Below are positions 15,421 through 24,407 of a stretch of DNA of 64,000 bases, piece by piece. A model generated the notes under the pieces. That model was not told where the DNA came from and searched no databases. It saw only the letters and a list, made by a program, of their open reading frames with translations. Numbering within the stretch: position 1 is the stretch's first letter; each line of letters starts with the position of its first letter. Made by a program: the position numbers and the translations under genes. Source of the stretch: Nocardia nova (GTDB lineage: Bacteria; Actinomycetota; Actinomycetes; Mycobacteriales; Mycobacteriaceae); contig NZ_PSZE01000006.1 in assembly GCF_002933465.1 (NCBI RefSeq), positions 62,001 through 126,000 of the forward strand, written 5' to 3'.

Positions 15421-16080
15421 ATGCCCTTGCTCTCCGATCCCGCCGCCCTCGCGGGTCTGGTCACGCGCGAGGTCCGCACCGGCTCTCGCGACGGCGCCCC
15501 CACGAGGATCGCGGTCGCCCGCCGCAGCTATCCCACCGATCAGGCCGATCTGTGGGACGCGCTGACCAACGTCGACCGCATTCCGCGCTGGTTCCTGCCG
15601 ATCAGCGGATCGCTGGAGGTCGGCGGCCGCTATCAGCTCGAGGGCAACGCCAACGGCGTGGTCGAACGCTGTGACGCGCCGAAGCATTTCGCCGTCACCT
15701 GGGAGATGGGCCCGCAGATCTCCTGGCTGGAGGTCACCCTCGGCCCGGCCGGCGACGGTACCGAACTGACGCTCGAGCACGAGGCGCCGATCGATCCGGC
15801 CATGTGGACGCAGTTCGGGCCCGGTGCGGTCGGGGTCGGCTGGGACCTCGCCCTGCTGGGCCTGAGGATGCATGTGGACAGTGGTGAGCCGGTGGATCCG
15901 ACCGTGGCGCTCACGCTGCATACCACCGCGGAAGGCCGTACATTCATCCGCACCGCCGCCACGGCGTGGGGTGCGGCCGCGATCGCCGACGGCGACGACC
16001 CCGCCGCGGCCCGAGCCGCCGCCGACCAGACCTTCGCCTTCTACACCACTGAACCAGAGGACACCCCGGAAGCTCGATGA
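15421..16080 (+). CDS. SRPBCC-domain protein (AHSA1-like)
   Basis: A 219-residue protein of the SRPBCC/START-like fold, with the AHSA1-type pattern: RRSYPTDQADLWDALTNVDRIPRWFLP near residue 35, GSLEVGGRYQLEGNANGVVERC near 62, and a strand-rich middle (FAVTWEMG, WLEVTLGPAGDGTELTLEH). Such proteins bind hydrophobic small molecules. A strong ribosome-binding site (GAAGGAGG) precedes the ATG. Its stop overlaps the ArsR start by four bases (ATGA). The SRPBCC-ArsR pairing is very common in actinobacteria, usually as a self-regulated unit of unknown physiological role. Confidence 0.85.
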   Translation: MPLLSDPAALAGLVTREVRTGSRDGAPTRIAVARRSYPTDQADLWDALTNVDRIPRWFLPISGSLEVGGRYQLEGNANGVVERCDAPKHFAVTWEMGPQISWLEVTLGPAGDGTELTLEHEAPIDPAMWTQFGPGAVGVGWDLALLGLRMHVDSGEPVDPTVALTLHTTAEGRTFIRTAATAWGAAAIADGDDPAAARAAADQTFAFYTTEPEDTPEAR

Positions 16081-16481
16081 CCGTCCCACCCGCCCGCATC
16101 TTCGATGCGCTGGGCGACCCCGTGCGCCGTCACATTCTCGAACTGCTGGCCGCCGGCGAGCACTCCGCCGGCGCGCTGGTCGAGGCGGTCCGCGCCAGCA
16201 CGACGATCTCCCAGCCCGCGGTGTCGCAACACCTGAAGACCCTGCGCGACACCGGATTGGTCACCGTCCGTGCCGAAGGCACCCGCCGGTACTACCGCCT
16301 CGACCCGGACGGCGTGGAGATCGCCAGAACCTGGCTGACCACCTTGCTCGACCCGCTGCATCGGCTGGCGAATCCCCTCGACGCCCTCGCCACCGAGATC
16401 GCCCGCGGCAAGCGCGAGCGGCGCGCGGGAGAGGCCGTGGCTCCCCCGGGCACGCACGAAAGCGGTTACGCGGCAGGGTGA
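16077..16481 (+). CDS. ArsR-family helix-turn-helix regulator
   Basis: A 134-residue winged-helix repressor: IFDALGDPVRRHILELLAAGEHSAGALVEAV, then ISQPAVSQHLKTLRDTGLVTVRAEGTRRYYRLD, the classic ArsR recognition helix and beta-wing, within residues 8-80. No metal-binding Cys motif is visible, so it probably senses something other than metal. It overlaps the SRPBCC gene by ATGA and probably binds the palindrome at 15389-15406. Its stop faces the stop of the SARP regulator with a one-base gap, so the two units are convergent. Confidence 0.88.
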   Translation: MTVPPARIFDALGDPVRRHILELLAAGEHSAGALVEAVRASTTISQPAVSQHLKTLRDTGLVTVRAEGTRRYYRLDPDGVEIARTWLTTLLDPLHRLANPLDALATEIARGKRERRAGEAVAPPGTHESGYAAG

Positions 16482-16482
16482 T

Positions 16483-19400
16483 TCACCAGCAGTGCTGTCC
16501 GCTGTTCGTGGCCAGCTGCCTGCGGATCCGTTCGCGCAGCCGCGTGGCGGCGGCGCGGTGCTTGGCCGCCGTGACCCCGTCCCCGCACGCGGTCGCCAGT
16601 TCGGCGAGGATCTCGTCCACCGGATCCAGTGGGGTGAAACCGGTTTCGAGGCCGGCGACCGTCCCGGCGGCGGGCAGGAGCCGGCGATAGAGTTCGGCGC
16701 AGTCGGCGGTGGAACCGAGGGCGATCGCCGCGCGGGCGCGGTGGGCCCGCATCATGACGGGATAGAAGTGCTCGTCGACCTCGGGGCCGTGGTGGAAGAG
16801 GGCGGCGGCTTCGGCGCGCTCGCCGGCGTCGAGAAGCGCGACGATATAGATCTGGGTGAGCATGCCGGGGAGGCTGGCCTCGATTTCGGCGAGGCAGTCC
16901 ACGGCGGGTGACAGATCACGGCGCGCCCAGCCCAGGGGAAGCAGCGGGATCAGGGCCGCCTCGTCACCCTCGGGGAAGCCGGAATCCTTTCCCGCCGAGC
17001 TACATTCGTCGAAATAGTGCGCCGCCCGGCCGATATCGCCGCGCAGGATCTCGGTGGCCGCGCGGAAGTATCCGAGGATGGTCGTCAACGGCCGCACCTG
17101 TGCCGTGGCCGCGAATTCCAGGGCGAGCGCCGCCTGCCGTCCCGCCTCGGCCAGGTCGACGTTCTGACAGGCGGTACGGAAGCGCAGATAGTGTGCGAGA
17201 GCACGATAGTGGGGCAGATCGGCCGACGTGGCGAGGCGCTCCAGTTCGGCGGCCCGGTGTCCCAGGTCGTCGCCCGAATGGCCGTCGAGCACCAGGTGAG
17301 TCAGCGCATTCAGTGCCATGCACTGCAATTCGGCGTCGCCGGCACCGCGGGCCAGTTTGAGTGCCGCGTGGGCACGGGTGTGGGCGAGCCGGTGCGCGGC
17401 CGGGCTGGATTCGAAGACAGCGGTGGTGAGCAGGCGAACCTGGGTGGCCACCGGCTGGTCGCGGGCGGAGGCGACGGCGAGCGCCCGCCGCAGCCGCGGA
17501 TTCGACCATCTCCAGTCCCGCATCGCCCACACCACCGGCGCGCGCCAACTGGTCAGCGCGCGCACCACCAACTCTCCGTCGCCCAATTCGGTGGCCAGTC
17601 GCAGCGCCTGCTCCCGGGCGTCGCGAGCCGCGGCGATCCGCCCCGCGTACGCGGAGGCGGTGACGAGTTCGCAGTAGGCGTCCACGCAGGCGACCCGATC
17701 CGCGGTCGAGGCATCGGCATCCTCGTGCCCGGCCAGCCGCCGCAGTTCGATCACCGTGCGCCACAGCGGCGCCGCGTCCGCGCGCATCCCGCGCTCGACA
17801 CAGTGCCGCGCCGCCGTCGTGATGTAGTCGACCGCGGAGTCGGCGGTACTAGCGGTGGCCGCCCGCACCGCGTGATGGGCCAGCACCTCGACCGCGCGGA
17901 CGTCGTCGGGCCGGCAGCCGCCCAGCAGGGTCAGCACCCCCTGATGCATCCGCGTCCGTCGCAGCTGCGGAATCCCGGCGTAGACGGTGTCGCGGATCAG
18001 CGTGTGCGCGAACATGATTCGCCCCGCGGGATCGATGATCACCAGCCGCGCCAGTTCGGCGGTGCCGACGAGTCCGATGATCTGGTCCTCGGTCCGTTCG
18101 GTCAGCGCCACCAGGGTCGCCGGTTCCACCCGCGCCCCGCAGACGGCGGCGTATTCGAGCACCTCGCGGACCGCATCCGGCATCCGCGCCAGTTGCAGTT
18201 CGATCACACCCCGCACACTCGGCGGCAGATCGTGGACATCGCCGCCGACGGCCATCGCGGCGGTGAGTTCGCGCAGGAACAGCGGATTACCGCCGGTGCG
18301 CTCGTGCAACAGCGCGAGCAGATCGCTATCCAGACCGGACAGTCCGGCGGCTCGTGCGATGGCACACGTCCCGTCCAGATCGACACCGGTGAGCTCGATG
18401 TGCGCGGCGGTCGGATCGGCGAGGGCGGCCACGGCGGCCCGCACCGACGGCGGCGCCTCCACCTCACGCAGCGTGGCGATGATCAGCAGCGGCTGATCGT
18501 GCAGCCAGGCCACGGCCTGGCGCAGGATCTGCAGGGTGGCCTCGTCGGCGCGGTGCAGGTCCTCGAGCACCAGGGCGACCGGGCCGTCGGTGACGGCTTT
18601 GCGGCAGCGATCGGCGATCACTCGAGAGATCTCGAACGCCCCACCGAGAACCGGCCGTGAGGTCAGGTCGGCGCCGAATCGCGCGGCGACCTCGGCCCAG
18701 ACCCACGCTTGCGGCGCCCCGTCCACCTCCGGGCAGCGTCCGGTCGCGACCACCCAGTCGCGGCGGCGCAGTTCCGTGGCGACCGCCTCGGCCAGCGCCG
18801 ATTTGCCGAATCCCGCGCCGCCGCAGATCCACACCACCCGGGCGCCATGTTCGGCCGCCTCGCACGCCGCCTCCAGGACGACCTTGCACTGCACCGGGTA
18901 TCCGGGTGCCGTCACGCTGTCGGCCCGCTCGTTCGGCTCGGCCGGCGAGCGCGCGATGTCGCGCACGAGGTCGGCGCGCACCGCGATGGGCGTGGTCGGC
19001 AGGGTGGACTCGAGCACCGGCACCGCCTGGTTGAGGATCGCGGTCTCCAGTTCCTGGATGCGCCGCCCCGGGTCGAGTCCCATTTCCCGGGTGAGGAATT
19101 CCGCCGTGCGCCGCAGTGTCGCCAGCGCTTCGGTCTGCTGTCCCAGCCGATATTGCGCGAGGGCGAGCAGCCGCACACTCTCCTCGCGGTCGGGCCGGTC
19201 CTCCACGGTGCGCCGCAAGCCGCTGATCACCTCGGTGGTGCGGCCGAGTTCCAGCGCGGCCTGTGCGCGCAATTCACCGGCGGTCAGATACAGATCGGTC
19301 AGCCGCGCCGCCTCGGCCGCCGCCCAGCCGCAATCGGCGAAACTCTCCAGCGCGCGTCCGTTCCAGCAGGCCAGCGCGATATCCAACATGCGGGTGCGGG

Positions 19401-19791
19401 TGGCCGCCTCTGGGGCATGGGCGCCCCCGCTCACTTGGAGATAGTCGTGCAGGAGCGATTCGAACTGCCAGGCGTCGACTTCGGTGTCGCGCAACCGCAG
19501 CGCGTAGCCGAGCCCCTCCGACACCACCACCGTCGCCGGCGCGCGGGCGGGACGTTCGGGTTCGAACACCCGCCGCAGGTTGTGGATGTGCACCTGCAGC
19601 ACCGAGGTCGCCTTCGGCGGGGGTTCCCCGTCCCACAGCTCGTCGACCAGCCGATCGGTCGACACCGCGCGGCCCTGCGCGATCACCAAGCGCGCCAGCA
19701 GGGCCCGGGTGAGCCGGCCCGCGAGGCGGATCGGTGTTCCGTCGAGTGCGATATGCATCGGGCCGAGGACATGGATGCGTCGATCAGCCAT
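16483..19791 (-). CDS. SARP-type regulator with BTAD, AAA/NB-ARC and TPR regions
   Basis: A large regulator of about 1,102 residues. An OmpR-like winged helix at residues 5-95 (LAGRLTRALLARLVIAQGR, LVDELWDGEPP, LQVHIHNLRRV) is followed by a bacterial transcriptional activation domain at about 100-245. An ATPase region follows with Walker A GGAGFGKSAL near 325 and VALVLEDLHRAD near 405 (Walker B-like). A long helical TPR-like C terminus completes it. Large SARPs of this build often activate secondary-metabolite clusters. It lies 1.2 kb from mbtH and the NRPS remnant, on the opposite strand. A 16-base palindrome lies 88-103 bases upstream. Alternative starts are ATG at 19815 and 19833. Control of the NRPS genes is inference from position and family. 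Confidence 0.83.
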   Translation of the reverse strand: MADRRIHVLGPMHIALDGTPIRLAGRLTRALLARLVIAQGRAVSTDRLVDELWDGEPPPKATSVLQVHIHNLRRVFEPERPARAPATVVVSEGLGYALRLRDTEVDAWQFESLLHDYLQVSGGAHAPEAATRTRMLDIALACWNGRALESFADCGWAAAEAARLTDLYLTAGELRAQAALELGRTTEVISGLRRTVEDRPDREESVRLLALAQYRLGQQTEALATLRRTAEFLTREMGLDPGRRIQELETAILNQAVPVLESTLPTTPIAVRADLVRDIARSPAEPNERADSVTAPGYPVQCKVVLEAACEAAEHGARVVWICGGAGFGKSALAEAVATELRRRDWVVATGRCPEVDGAPQAWVWAEVAARFGADLTSRPVLGGAFEISRVIADRCRKAVTDGPVALVLEDLHRADEATLQILRQAVAWLHDQPLLIIATLREVEAPPSVRAAVAALADPTAAHIELTGVDLDGTCAIARAAGLSGLDSDLLALLHERTGGNPLFLRELTAAMAVGGDVHDLPPSVRGVIELQLARMPDAVREVLEYAAVCGARVEPATLVALTERTEDQIIGLVGTAELARLVIIDPAGRIMFAHTLIRDTVYAGIPQLRRTRMHQGVLTLLGGCRPDDVRAVEVLAHHAVRAATASTADSAVDYITTAARHCVERGMRADAAPLWRTVIELRRLAGHEDADASTADRVACVDAYCELVTASAYAGRIAAARDAREQALRLATELGDGELVVRALTSWRAPVVWAMRDWRWSNPRLRRALAVASARDQPVATQVRLLTTAVFESSPAAHRLAHTRAHAALKLARGAGDAELQCMALNALTHLVLDGHSGDDLGHRAAELERLATSADLPHYRALAHYLRFRTACQNVDLAEAGRQAALALEFAATAQVRPLTTILGYFRAATEILRGDIGRAAHYFDECSSAGKDSGFPEGDEAALIPLLPLGWARRDLSPAVDCLAEIEASLPGMLTQIYIVALLDAGERAEAAALFHHGPEVDEHFYPVMMRAHRARAAIALGSTADCAELYRRLLPAAGTVAGLETGFTPLDPVDEILAELATACGDGVTAAKHRAAATRLRERIRRQLATNSGQHCW

Positions 19792-20316
19792 ACCATGCCC
19801 CTGCAACCGTGACATCCCGGACACCTTCCCCATGGCCCGTCCCGTTCAGCAGCCGACGGACGGCCATTACGCTGGACATCTGATTTAAATCAGAATCTCT
19901 ACTCTAAATTTTCGACGCTGTCTGTCGTTAGCTTCATGGTTGCCAAATCGTTATATCCATTCCGTGTAGTAGTTCCGGCCCGCGTGTGTTGTGCATCACG
20001 TCCCGGTGGTTCCAGATTGCGCCACACGTGGTTCGATCCTGAGTGGCGAGGTGAGCGGCTTGTAATGCAATTGTGACTTTTTCGGTCGAACTGCTGTATC
20101 GCGCCGGATGACCATCCTCGGCTCGTACATTTCATCGCAACTTCGAAATTGCTCTCGATATCGGTCCAATTGGTTGGCGCCCGATTCGGCCGGAAGTGAA
20201 CCAGAAGTGGGATGGGCGAGGCTACGTTCACAACCCTGATGGATGGGGAGGTTTCGAATGGTTCGAATGTCACAGAACGCGGTAACGGAATTCGGTGGCG
20301 CAGGGCAGGAGAAATC
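19792..20316. other. Divergent intergenic region, AT-rich
   Basis: A gap of roughly 500 bases between the SARP regulator (leftward) and a hypothetical gene (rightward). The part from about 19870 to 20200 is much richer in A/T than its surroundings, suggesting promoters for both sides. It holds the palindrome listed at 19879-19894. No reading frame in it has a convincing start or composition. Confidence 0.45.
19879..19894. promoter_or_regulatory. Perfect 16-base palindrome upstream of the SARP regulator
   Basis: TCTGATTTAAATCAGA is fully self-complementary. It lies 88 bases before the ATG at 19791 (46 before 19833) in an AT-rich patch, a probable operator or promoter element of the SARP gene. 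The protein that binds it is unknown. Confidence 0.5.
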
Positions 20317-20754
20317 ATGAGTCAGAACAGGATCCGTCCCCGGCCCACCGTGCCGGACATCGTGGCCCTCTTTCACGACGACGATCAGGCGGGAGAACTG
20401 TTCATGCGGACCGACGAGGTGATCGCGGTGCCGGCGGGTCAATTCGTGGCCATGGCCCGCGCCGTCGCGCAACTGGCCGATCACGCCCTGGTCGGCGGCG
20501 GAATTCATGCGGACCGCCCGGATGAGGGGATGCTCGGCGCCTTCGCGGAACCGGGTGAGAATTCCGTCACAGAACCGGAACCAGTCACTCGTGGCCTCTA
20601 TGTCGACGCCGACGGCGACGTCTGGGAGCGCGACGAGCTCGGCTGGCGGTTACTGCTGCAGGCCGGTGTGGTCGTCGACCCGGTTTCGCATTGGGACTGG
20701 ATCCTCGGACATGTCGGCGAATTCGGCCCGTTCACTTTCGTCGCCGCGAGCTGA
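20317..20754 (+). CDS. Hypothetical protein (145 aa)
   Basis: A soluble, acidic protein. The ATG at 20317 is preceded by GCAGGAG, seven bases away; the frame is open further upstream without such a site. Visible features: a helical first half (PDIVALFHDDDQAGELFMRTDEVIAVPAGQFVAMARAVAQL) and a second half containing GLYVDADGDVWERDELGWRLLLQAG, a beta-rich pattern with a repeated D-x-D. No membrane segment, signal peptide or metal-binding Cys/His cluster is seen. Codon use is typical of the window. I do not recognise a family. Confidence 0.65.
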   Translation: MSQNRIRPRPTVPDIVALFHDDDQAGELFMRTDEVIAVPAGQFVAMARAVAQLADHALVGGGIHADRPDEGMLGAFAEPGENSVTEPEPVTRGLYVDADGDVWERDELGWRLLLQAGVVVDPVSHWDWILGHVGEFGPFTFVAAS

Positions 20755-20797
20755 GGAATTCACCGCCGGCGTTTTTATCGTCACACTGACGATTACA

Positions 20798-21517
20798 ATG
20801 CCCGTCATGGGCAGTGGTTTTCGCCTCAATGCAGCGGTCGCGGTCGATTTGGTGGTTCTGACCCTGGGCGCCCGCCACACTGCCAACGACACGCTGTGCG
20901 CGCTGCTGGTCCAGCGCCTCTACGCACCCTATCGCGGAAGATGGGCGTTGCCGGGAGGCTTCGTCCGCCCCGAGGAAAGCCTCTCCGCGGCCGCGGTACG
21001 GGAGTTGCGCGAGGAGACCGGAATTCGCGGCGACCGCTTGCATCTGGAGCAGCTGGCGACCTACGGCGAACCCGGCCGTGATCCGCGCGGCCGGGTGATC
21101 AGTACCGCCTATCTGGCGCTGGCGCCGAATCTGCCCGCGCCGCAGGCGGGTTCGCAGGCCACGGCGGCCGGCATCTGGTCGGTGGAGCAACTGCTCGCCG
21201 AGCGCGCCCGCATCGCCTTCGACCATCGCCGCATTCTCACCGACGGCGTCGAGCGGGCCCGCGCCAAACTGGAATACACGCCGCTGGCCACCGCCTTCTG
21301 CGGCAGCGAATTCACGGTGGCCGAACTGCGCCGGGTCTACGAGGTGATGTGGGGCACCGATATCGATCCGCGCAATTTCCACCGCAAGGTCACCACCACA
21401 CCAGGTTTCGTCCTGGCGACCGGCGCCACCACCACCCGCGACGGCGGTCGTCCGGCCAAGCTCTATCGCGCCGGACCCGCACAGGTACTGCACCCGCCGA
21501 TGTTGCGGCCCAGCTGA
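20798..21517 (+). CDS. NUDIX hydrolase with C-terminal winged helix (NrtR-like)
   Basis: A 239-residue protein. The complete NUDIX box G-x5-E-x7-REL-REE-TG-I lies at about residues 53-76, within WALPGGFVRPEE and the following helix, so the fold and catalytic residues are kept. The C-terminal third (YTPLATAFCGSEFTVAELRRVYE, IDPRNFHRKV) matches the winged helix of NrtR-type regulators of NAD metabolism, in which the NUDIX domain senses ADP-ribose. No NAD synthesis gene is adjacent. It could be a regulator, an active hydrolase or both. ATG 20798 is used; ATG 20807 is an alternative. Confidence 0.82.
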   Translation: MPVMGSGFRLNAAVAVDLVVLTLGARHTANDTLCALLVQRLYAPYRGRWALPGGFVRPEESLSAAAVRELREETGIRGDRLHLEQLATYGEPGRDPRGRVISTAYLALAPNLPAPQAGSQATAAGIWSVEQLLAERARIAFDHRRILTDGVERARAKLEYTPLATAFCGSEFTVAELRRVYEVMWGTDIDPRNFHRKVTTTPGFVLATGATTTRDGGRPAKLYRAGPAQVLHPPMLRPS

Positions 21518-21564
21518 TTCCCCGTCGTTGCCCCCGCGTGCCCGCGCGGTGGTACACCGGGAAT

Positions 21565-22224
21565 ATGACGGAGGTCACTACCGGAACCCTGAGTGCGCCG
21601 ACGGTCGCCGGGCGCTCGGCGGAGTTCTGGGGATATCTGATGTGGGGGCTCGCGGGCATCGTCATCGCGGTTCCGGAGTTGGCCGCGGTTTTCGATCTGG
21701 CGGATTGGCCGACGATTTCGGCGACGATCGGCCACCTCGAGGACGGGCATTCGTGGGTGCGGCTCGTGGTCGTCTTCGTGATCGTCGTGCTGGCCTACTA
21801 CTCGCTCCCGCAGCTGGCGATGCCGCCGGAGCAACCGGCCATGGTCGCCGGCCGGCAGACCACCGCCAATGGCCGGCTCACCCCTGACCCCGATGCCGTG
21901 CGCACCGAGGGGATGGGTGGCTATCTGGTGCTGGCGTGCGCGGCGCTAACCGCCGCGGTCGCCTTCGCCGGGGGAGCCCGCGCGGTCGATCCGGGGACCT
22001 TCACCGGCGCCTACGTGCTGTACGGAACCATCGCGGTGATGTGGGTGATCCTGCCGAGCGTGCTGTCGATGTTCTTCGCGCGGGAAGTACCGTTTCCCAC
22101 CCTGTTTCGCACCCTCGGCTATCTCGAGCATCGCGCGGGATTCGTCACCGCGCTGTTACTCGGACTGCTGGCGATCCTGCTCATCCACCTGGCGCTCTAT
22201 CCGTGGCCGCGCATGAACAGCTGA
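21565..22224 (+). CDS. Hypothetical integral membrane protein
   Basis: A 219-residue protein with about five membrane helices: FWGYLMWGLAGIVIAVPEL near residue 15, LVVVFVIVVLAYYSL near 60, YLVLACAALTAAVAFAG near 115, YVLYGTIAVMWVILPSVL near 150 and VTALLLGLLAILLIHLALY near 193. The loop at about 80-110 is hydrophilic. The ATG at 21565 was chosen because coding pattern and membrane topology begin there; the open frame upstream is shadow of the NUDIX gene. No known transporter motif is seen. Its stop is 4 bases from the convergent TetR gene. Confidence 0.7.
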   Translation: MTEVTTGTLSAPTVAGRSAEFWGYLMWGLAGIVIAVPELAAVFDLADWPTISATIGHLEDGHSWVRLVVVFVIVVLAYYSLPQLAMPPEQPAMVAGRQTTANGRLTPDPDAVRTEGMGGYLVLACAALTAAVAFAGGARAVDPGTFTGAYVLYGTIAVMWVILPSVLSMFFAREVPFPTLFRTLGYLEHRAGFVTALLLGLLAILLIHLALYPWPRMNS

Positions 22225-22228
22225 TGGG

Positions 22229-23482
22229 TCACTCGCGGCGCGGCGAACCGAACAGCACGACCTCCATCAGGGCCATGACGCGCTCGGGCGGGCAGACGTT
22301 CTCGTCGTCGCTGAAGACCCGGGCCAGATCGACCACGAGCCCGAATCCGGCTTGCACCAGAATGCGCGCCTGCGCCTCGGACAGTTCCGGCCGCACCGCG
22401 ACCAGCAGTTTCACCCATTCGGCCACGATCAACCGCTGAATAGTGCGCAGTACCGTGCGTTCCTCGGGCCGGACGTGGCTGAACTCGGCGTAATAGACGA
22501 AGGTCAATTCGCGTTCTTCGAACGACCCGGTGACATACAGTTCGATCAGTTTCGACAGTGCCTCGGCGGGAGATTTCGACGAGGCGGTGGCCGGGCCGAT
22601 CGCGCCCGACGTCCGATCCGCCGCGCGCCGGAACGCGGCCGCGAGCAGGTCGCCCTTACTGCGGTAATACCGGTAGACGGCCGAGGCCGCGGAGAGATCC
22701 GCGGCCGTCGCGATATCCTCCACGCTCACATTCGGATAGCCGCGCTGGTGAAACAGCTCCACCGATTTCTTCAGCAGCAGTTCGTGTTTGAACGATAGCG
22801 GTATCTCCGCCGACCGCGGTGTGCCCGCCGCCGGCGCGGCGTCCGGTAGTTCCGCGCCGATGATCGCCCACGCGGCCGAATTGAGCACGGCGGTAAGCGA
22901 TTTCACCGGAAGCGTGGCGTGATGGTCGCCGATGCTGCTGACGATGCTGAGCAGAGCCACCGCGCGCACCAGCTGGTCGCGCCGGGGCAGTTCCGGGCGC
23001 AATTCACCGAGCAGGTCGGCGAGGGCGCGGATCGAGGTGCTGAACTGCTCGTCCAGCGTCGCGCGATCGGTGTCGTCGAGATAGCGGCCCTCCCATCGCG
23101 CCAACGTCACGGTCGGGCGATTGGCGATGGTCGCGGCGATGATGGCGTCGAGCACGCCGGCCAGCCTTTGCTGCACCGGAAGGTCCGCGGCCTCGGGGTC
23201 GGCCGTGGTCGATTCCGCCGTCAGCGCGCCGAGGCGCAGCAGTTCCTCTCGGAACAGCGCGTACTTGCTCGGATAATGCCGGTACAGGGCCGCCGAGGAA
23301 ATGCCGAGGCGGGAGGCGATGTCCTCCATGCTGACTCCGTGATAGCCCAGCGAGCCGAACGCCGCCGCCGAGGTAGCAGCGATCTGGGCACGCCGGTTCT
23401 TCGGGCGACGGCGAATCACCCGCTCCTGTGGCTTTGTTGCCGGCTGTTCTGCGGGGCTCGCGGTGCCACGCTCGACGCTCAC
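22229..23482 (-). CDS. Regulator with two TetR units in one chain
   Basis: A protein of about 417 residues with two complete TetR helix-turn-helix regions. The first, at about residues 28-75, reads AAFGSLGYHGVSMEDIASR then LGISSAALYRHYPSKYALF. The second, at about 230-280, reads SVELFHQRGYPNVSVEDIA then ADLSAASAVYRYYRSKGDLL. Each is followed by its own helical domain. TetR proteins normally carry one such unit and act as dimers; this fusion may act as a built-in pseudo-dimer. GTG at 23482 is used because it follows AGGCCGG; the frame extends upstream to 23815 with less convincing sequence. Similar two-unit TetR proteins occur in Nocardia and mycobacteria. Targets are unknown. Confidence 0.75.
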   Translation of the reverse strand: MSVERGTASPAEQPATKPQERVIRRRPKNRRAQIAATSAAAFGSLGYHGVSMEDIASRLGISSAALYRHYPSKYALFREELLRLGALTAESTTADPEAADLPVQQRLAGVLDAIIAATIANRPTVTLARWEGRYLDDTDRATLDEQFSTSIRALADLLGELRPELPRRDQLVRAVALLSIVSSIGDHHATLPVKSLTAVLNSAAWAIIGAELPDAAPAAGTPRSAEIPLSFKHELLLKKSVELFHQRGYPNVSVEDIATAADLSAASAVYRYYRSKGDLLAAAFRRAADRTSGAIGPATASSKSPAEALSKLIELYVTGSFEERELTFVYYAEFSHVRPEERTVLRTIQRLIVAEWVKLLVAVRPELSEAQARILVQAGFGLVVDLARVFSDDENVCPPERVMALMEVVLFGSPRRE

Positions 23483-23923
23483 GGTTCCGGCCTGTCTGCG
23501 GTGCGGCGGCACTCCTCGGCGCTCATGAATGCCATGGTAGTCACCGGATGATCTCCGGATCTCCGGTGTTACCGCCGGTTCCGGAGGCATACCGGGGATC
23601 GCTGCGGTGGCGAAGGCCGGGGCCGGGCCGGATCGGGACAATTGTGTCCTATCGCCGCCGACGCCCGGGCCACCGGGGTATGCCGGTACGACTGAAAAGT
23701 ATTCTGTCGCAAGGAAATACCGACCGGATTCATCTTTTCGCGGCAGCGCCCCGGCTTGGGCGAATGACCAGATCGCTTGCTCGTATCGAAATAGCATCGT
23801 TTCGACTCTCGTCACTGGCAGCGAGTGCCCGCCGCGCCGTACGCTGCGCTGGCACTCGGCACCGATCCGGCATCCCCGTCGGTCGGGAACTCATACGACA
23901 CCGCGGTAGCGAAGGGACTCTCG
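23483..23923. other. Divergent intergenic region
   Basis: A 441-base gap between the double TetR gene (leftward) and an SRPBCC gene (rightward). It includes a CCGG-rich repeat-like patch near 23540-23590 and the uncertain upstream extension of the TetR frame. I see no clear operator, RNA gene or additional coding sequence. Confidence 0.4.
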
Positions 23924-24367
23924 ATGCGCACGCTGGACCTGGAACGGATCATCCGGGCACCCCGCGCCGACGTCTTCGACTGGATCACCGACGCCACCAA
24001 CTACCAGCGCGTTCCGGCGATCCGGCGGGTCACTCCGGTCCGTCCGGGCAATGTCTCCGAACACGGGGTCGGGGCGGTGCGGCTGCTGGTGACGCCGCTG
24101 CTGCGGCTGACCGAGGAGGTCGTCGACTACGACCCGCCGCGACTGTTTCGTTATCGCATATTGAAATCGCTTCCGCTGCTGCGTCGTCAGGACGGAACCG
24201 TGACCTTCGACGACCATCCGTCCGGTACGCTGGTGCGCTGGCATTCCCAATTCGAGTTCGCCACACCGCTTTTCGCCGCCGCCTGGACGCTCGCGCTGAT
24301 TCCCGCCGTGTATCTCGGCGTGAGCGCGGTCCTCTCGACCGCCGAGGCCGAACTCCGTCGCGACTAG
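23924..24367 (+). CDS. SRPBCC-family protein with C-terminal hydrophobic segment
   Basis: A 147-residue protein. Its N-terminal part has the START-like pattern LERIIRAPRADVFDWITDATNYQRVPAIR, followed by strands LTEEVVDYDPPRLFRYRI and GTVTFDDHPSGTLVRWHSQFEF, as in polyketide cyclase/dehydrase-like SRPBCC proteins. A hydrophobic stretch at about 115-135 (LFAAAWTLALIPAVYLGVSAV) could anchor it to the membrane. The ATG at 23924 follows GAAGGG. It is divergent from the double TetR regulator, which may control it. The ligand is unknown. Confidence 0.7.
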   Translation: MRTLDLERIIRAPRADVFDWITDATNYQRVPAIRRVTPVRPGNVSEHGVGAVRLLVTPLLRLTEEVVDYDPPRLFRYRILKSLPLLRRQDGTVTFDDHPSGTLVRWHSQFEFATPLFAAAWTLALIPAVYLGVSAVLSTAEAELRRD

Positions 24368-24407
24368 ACCGCGCCGGCTCGGGCCGCTCGACTCGGCCGC
24401 TCGACTC

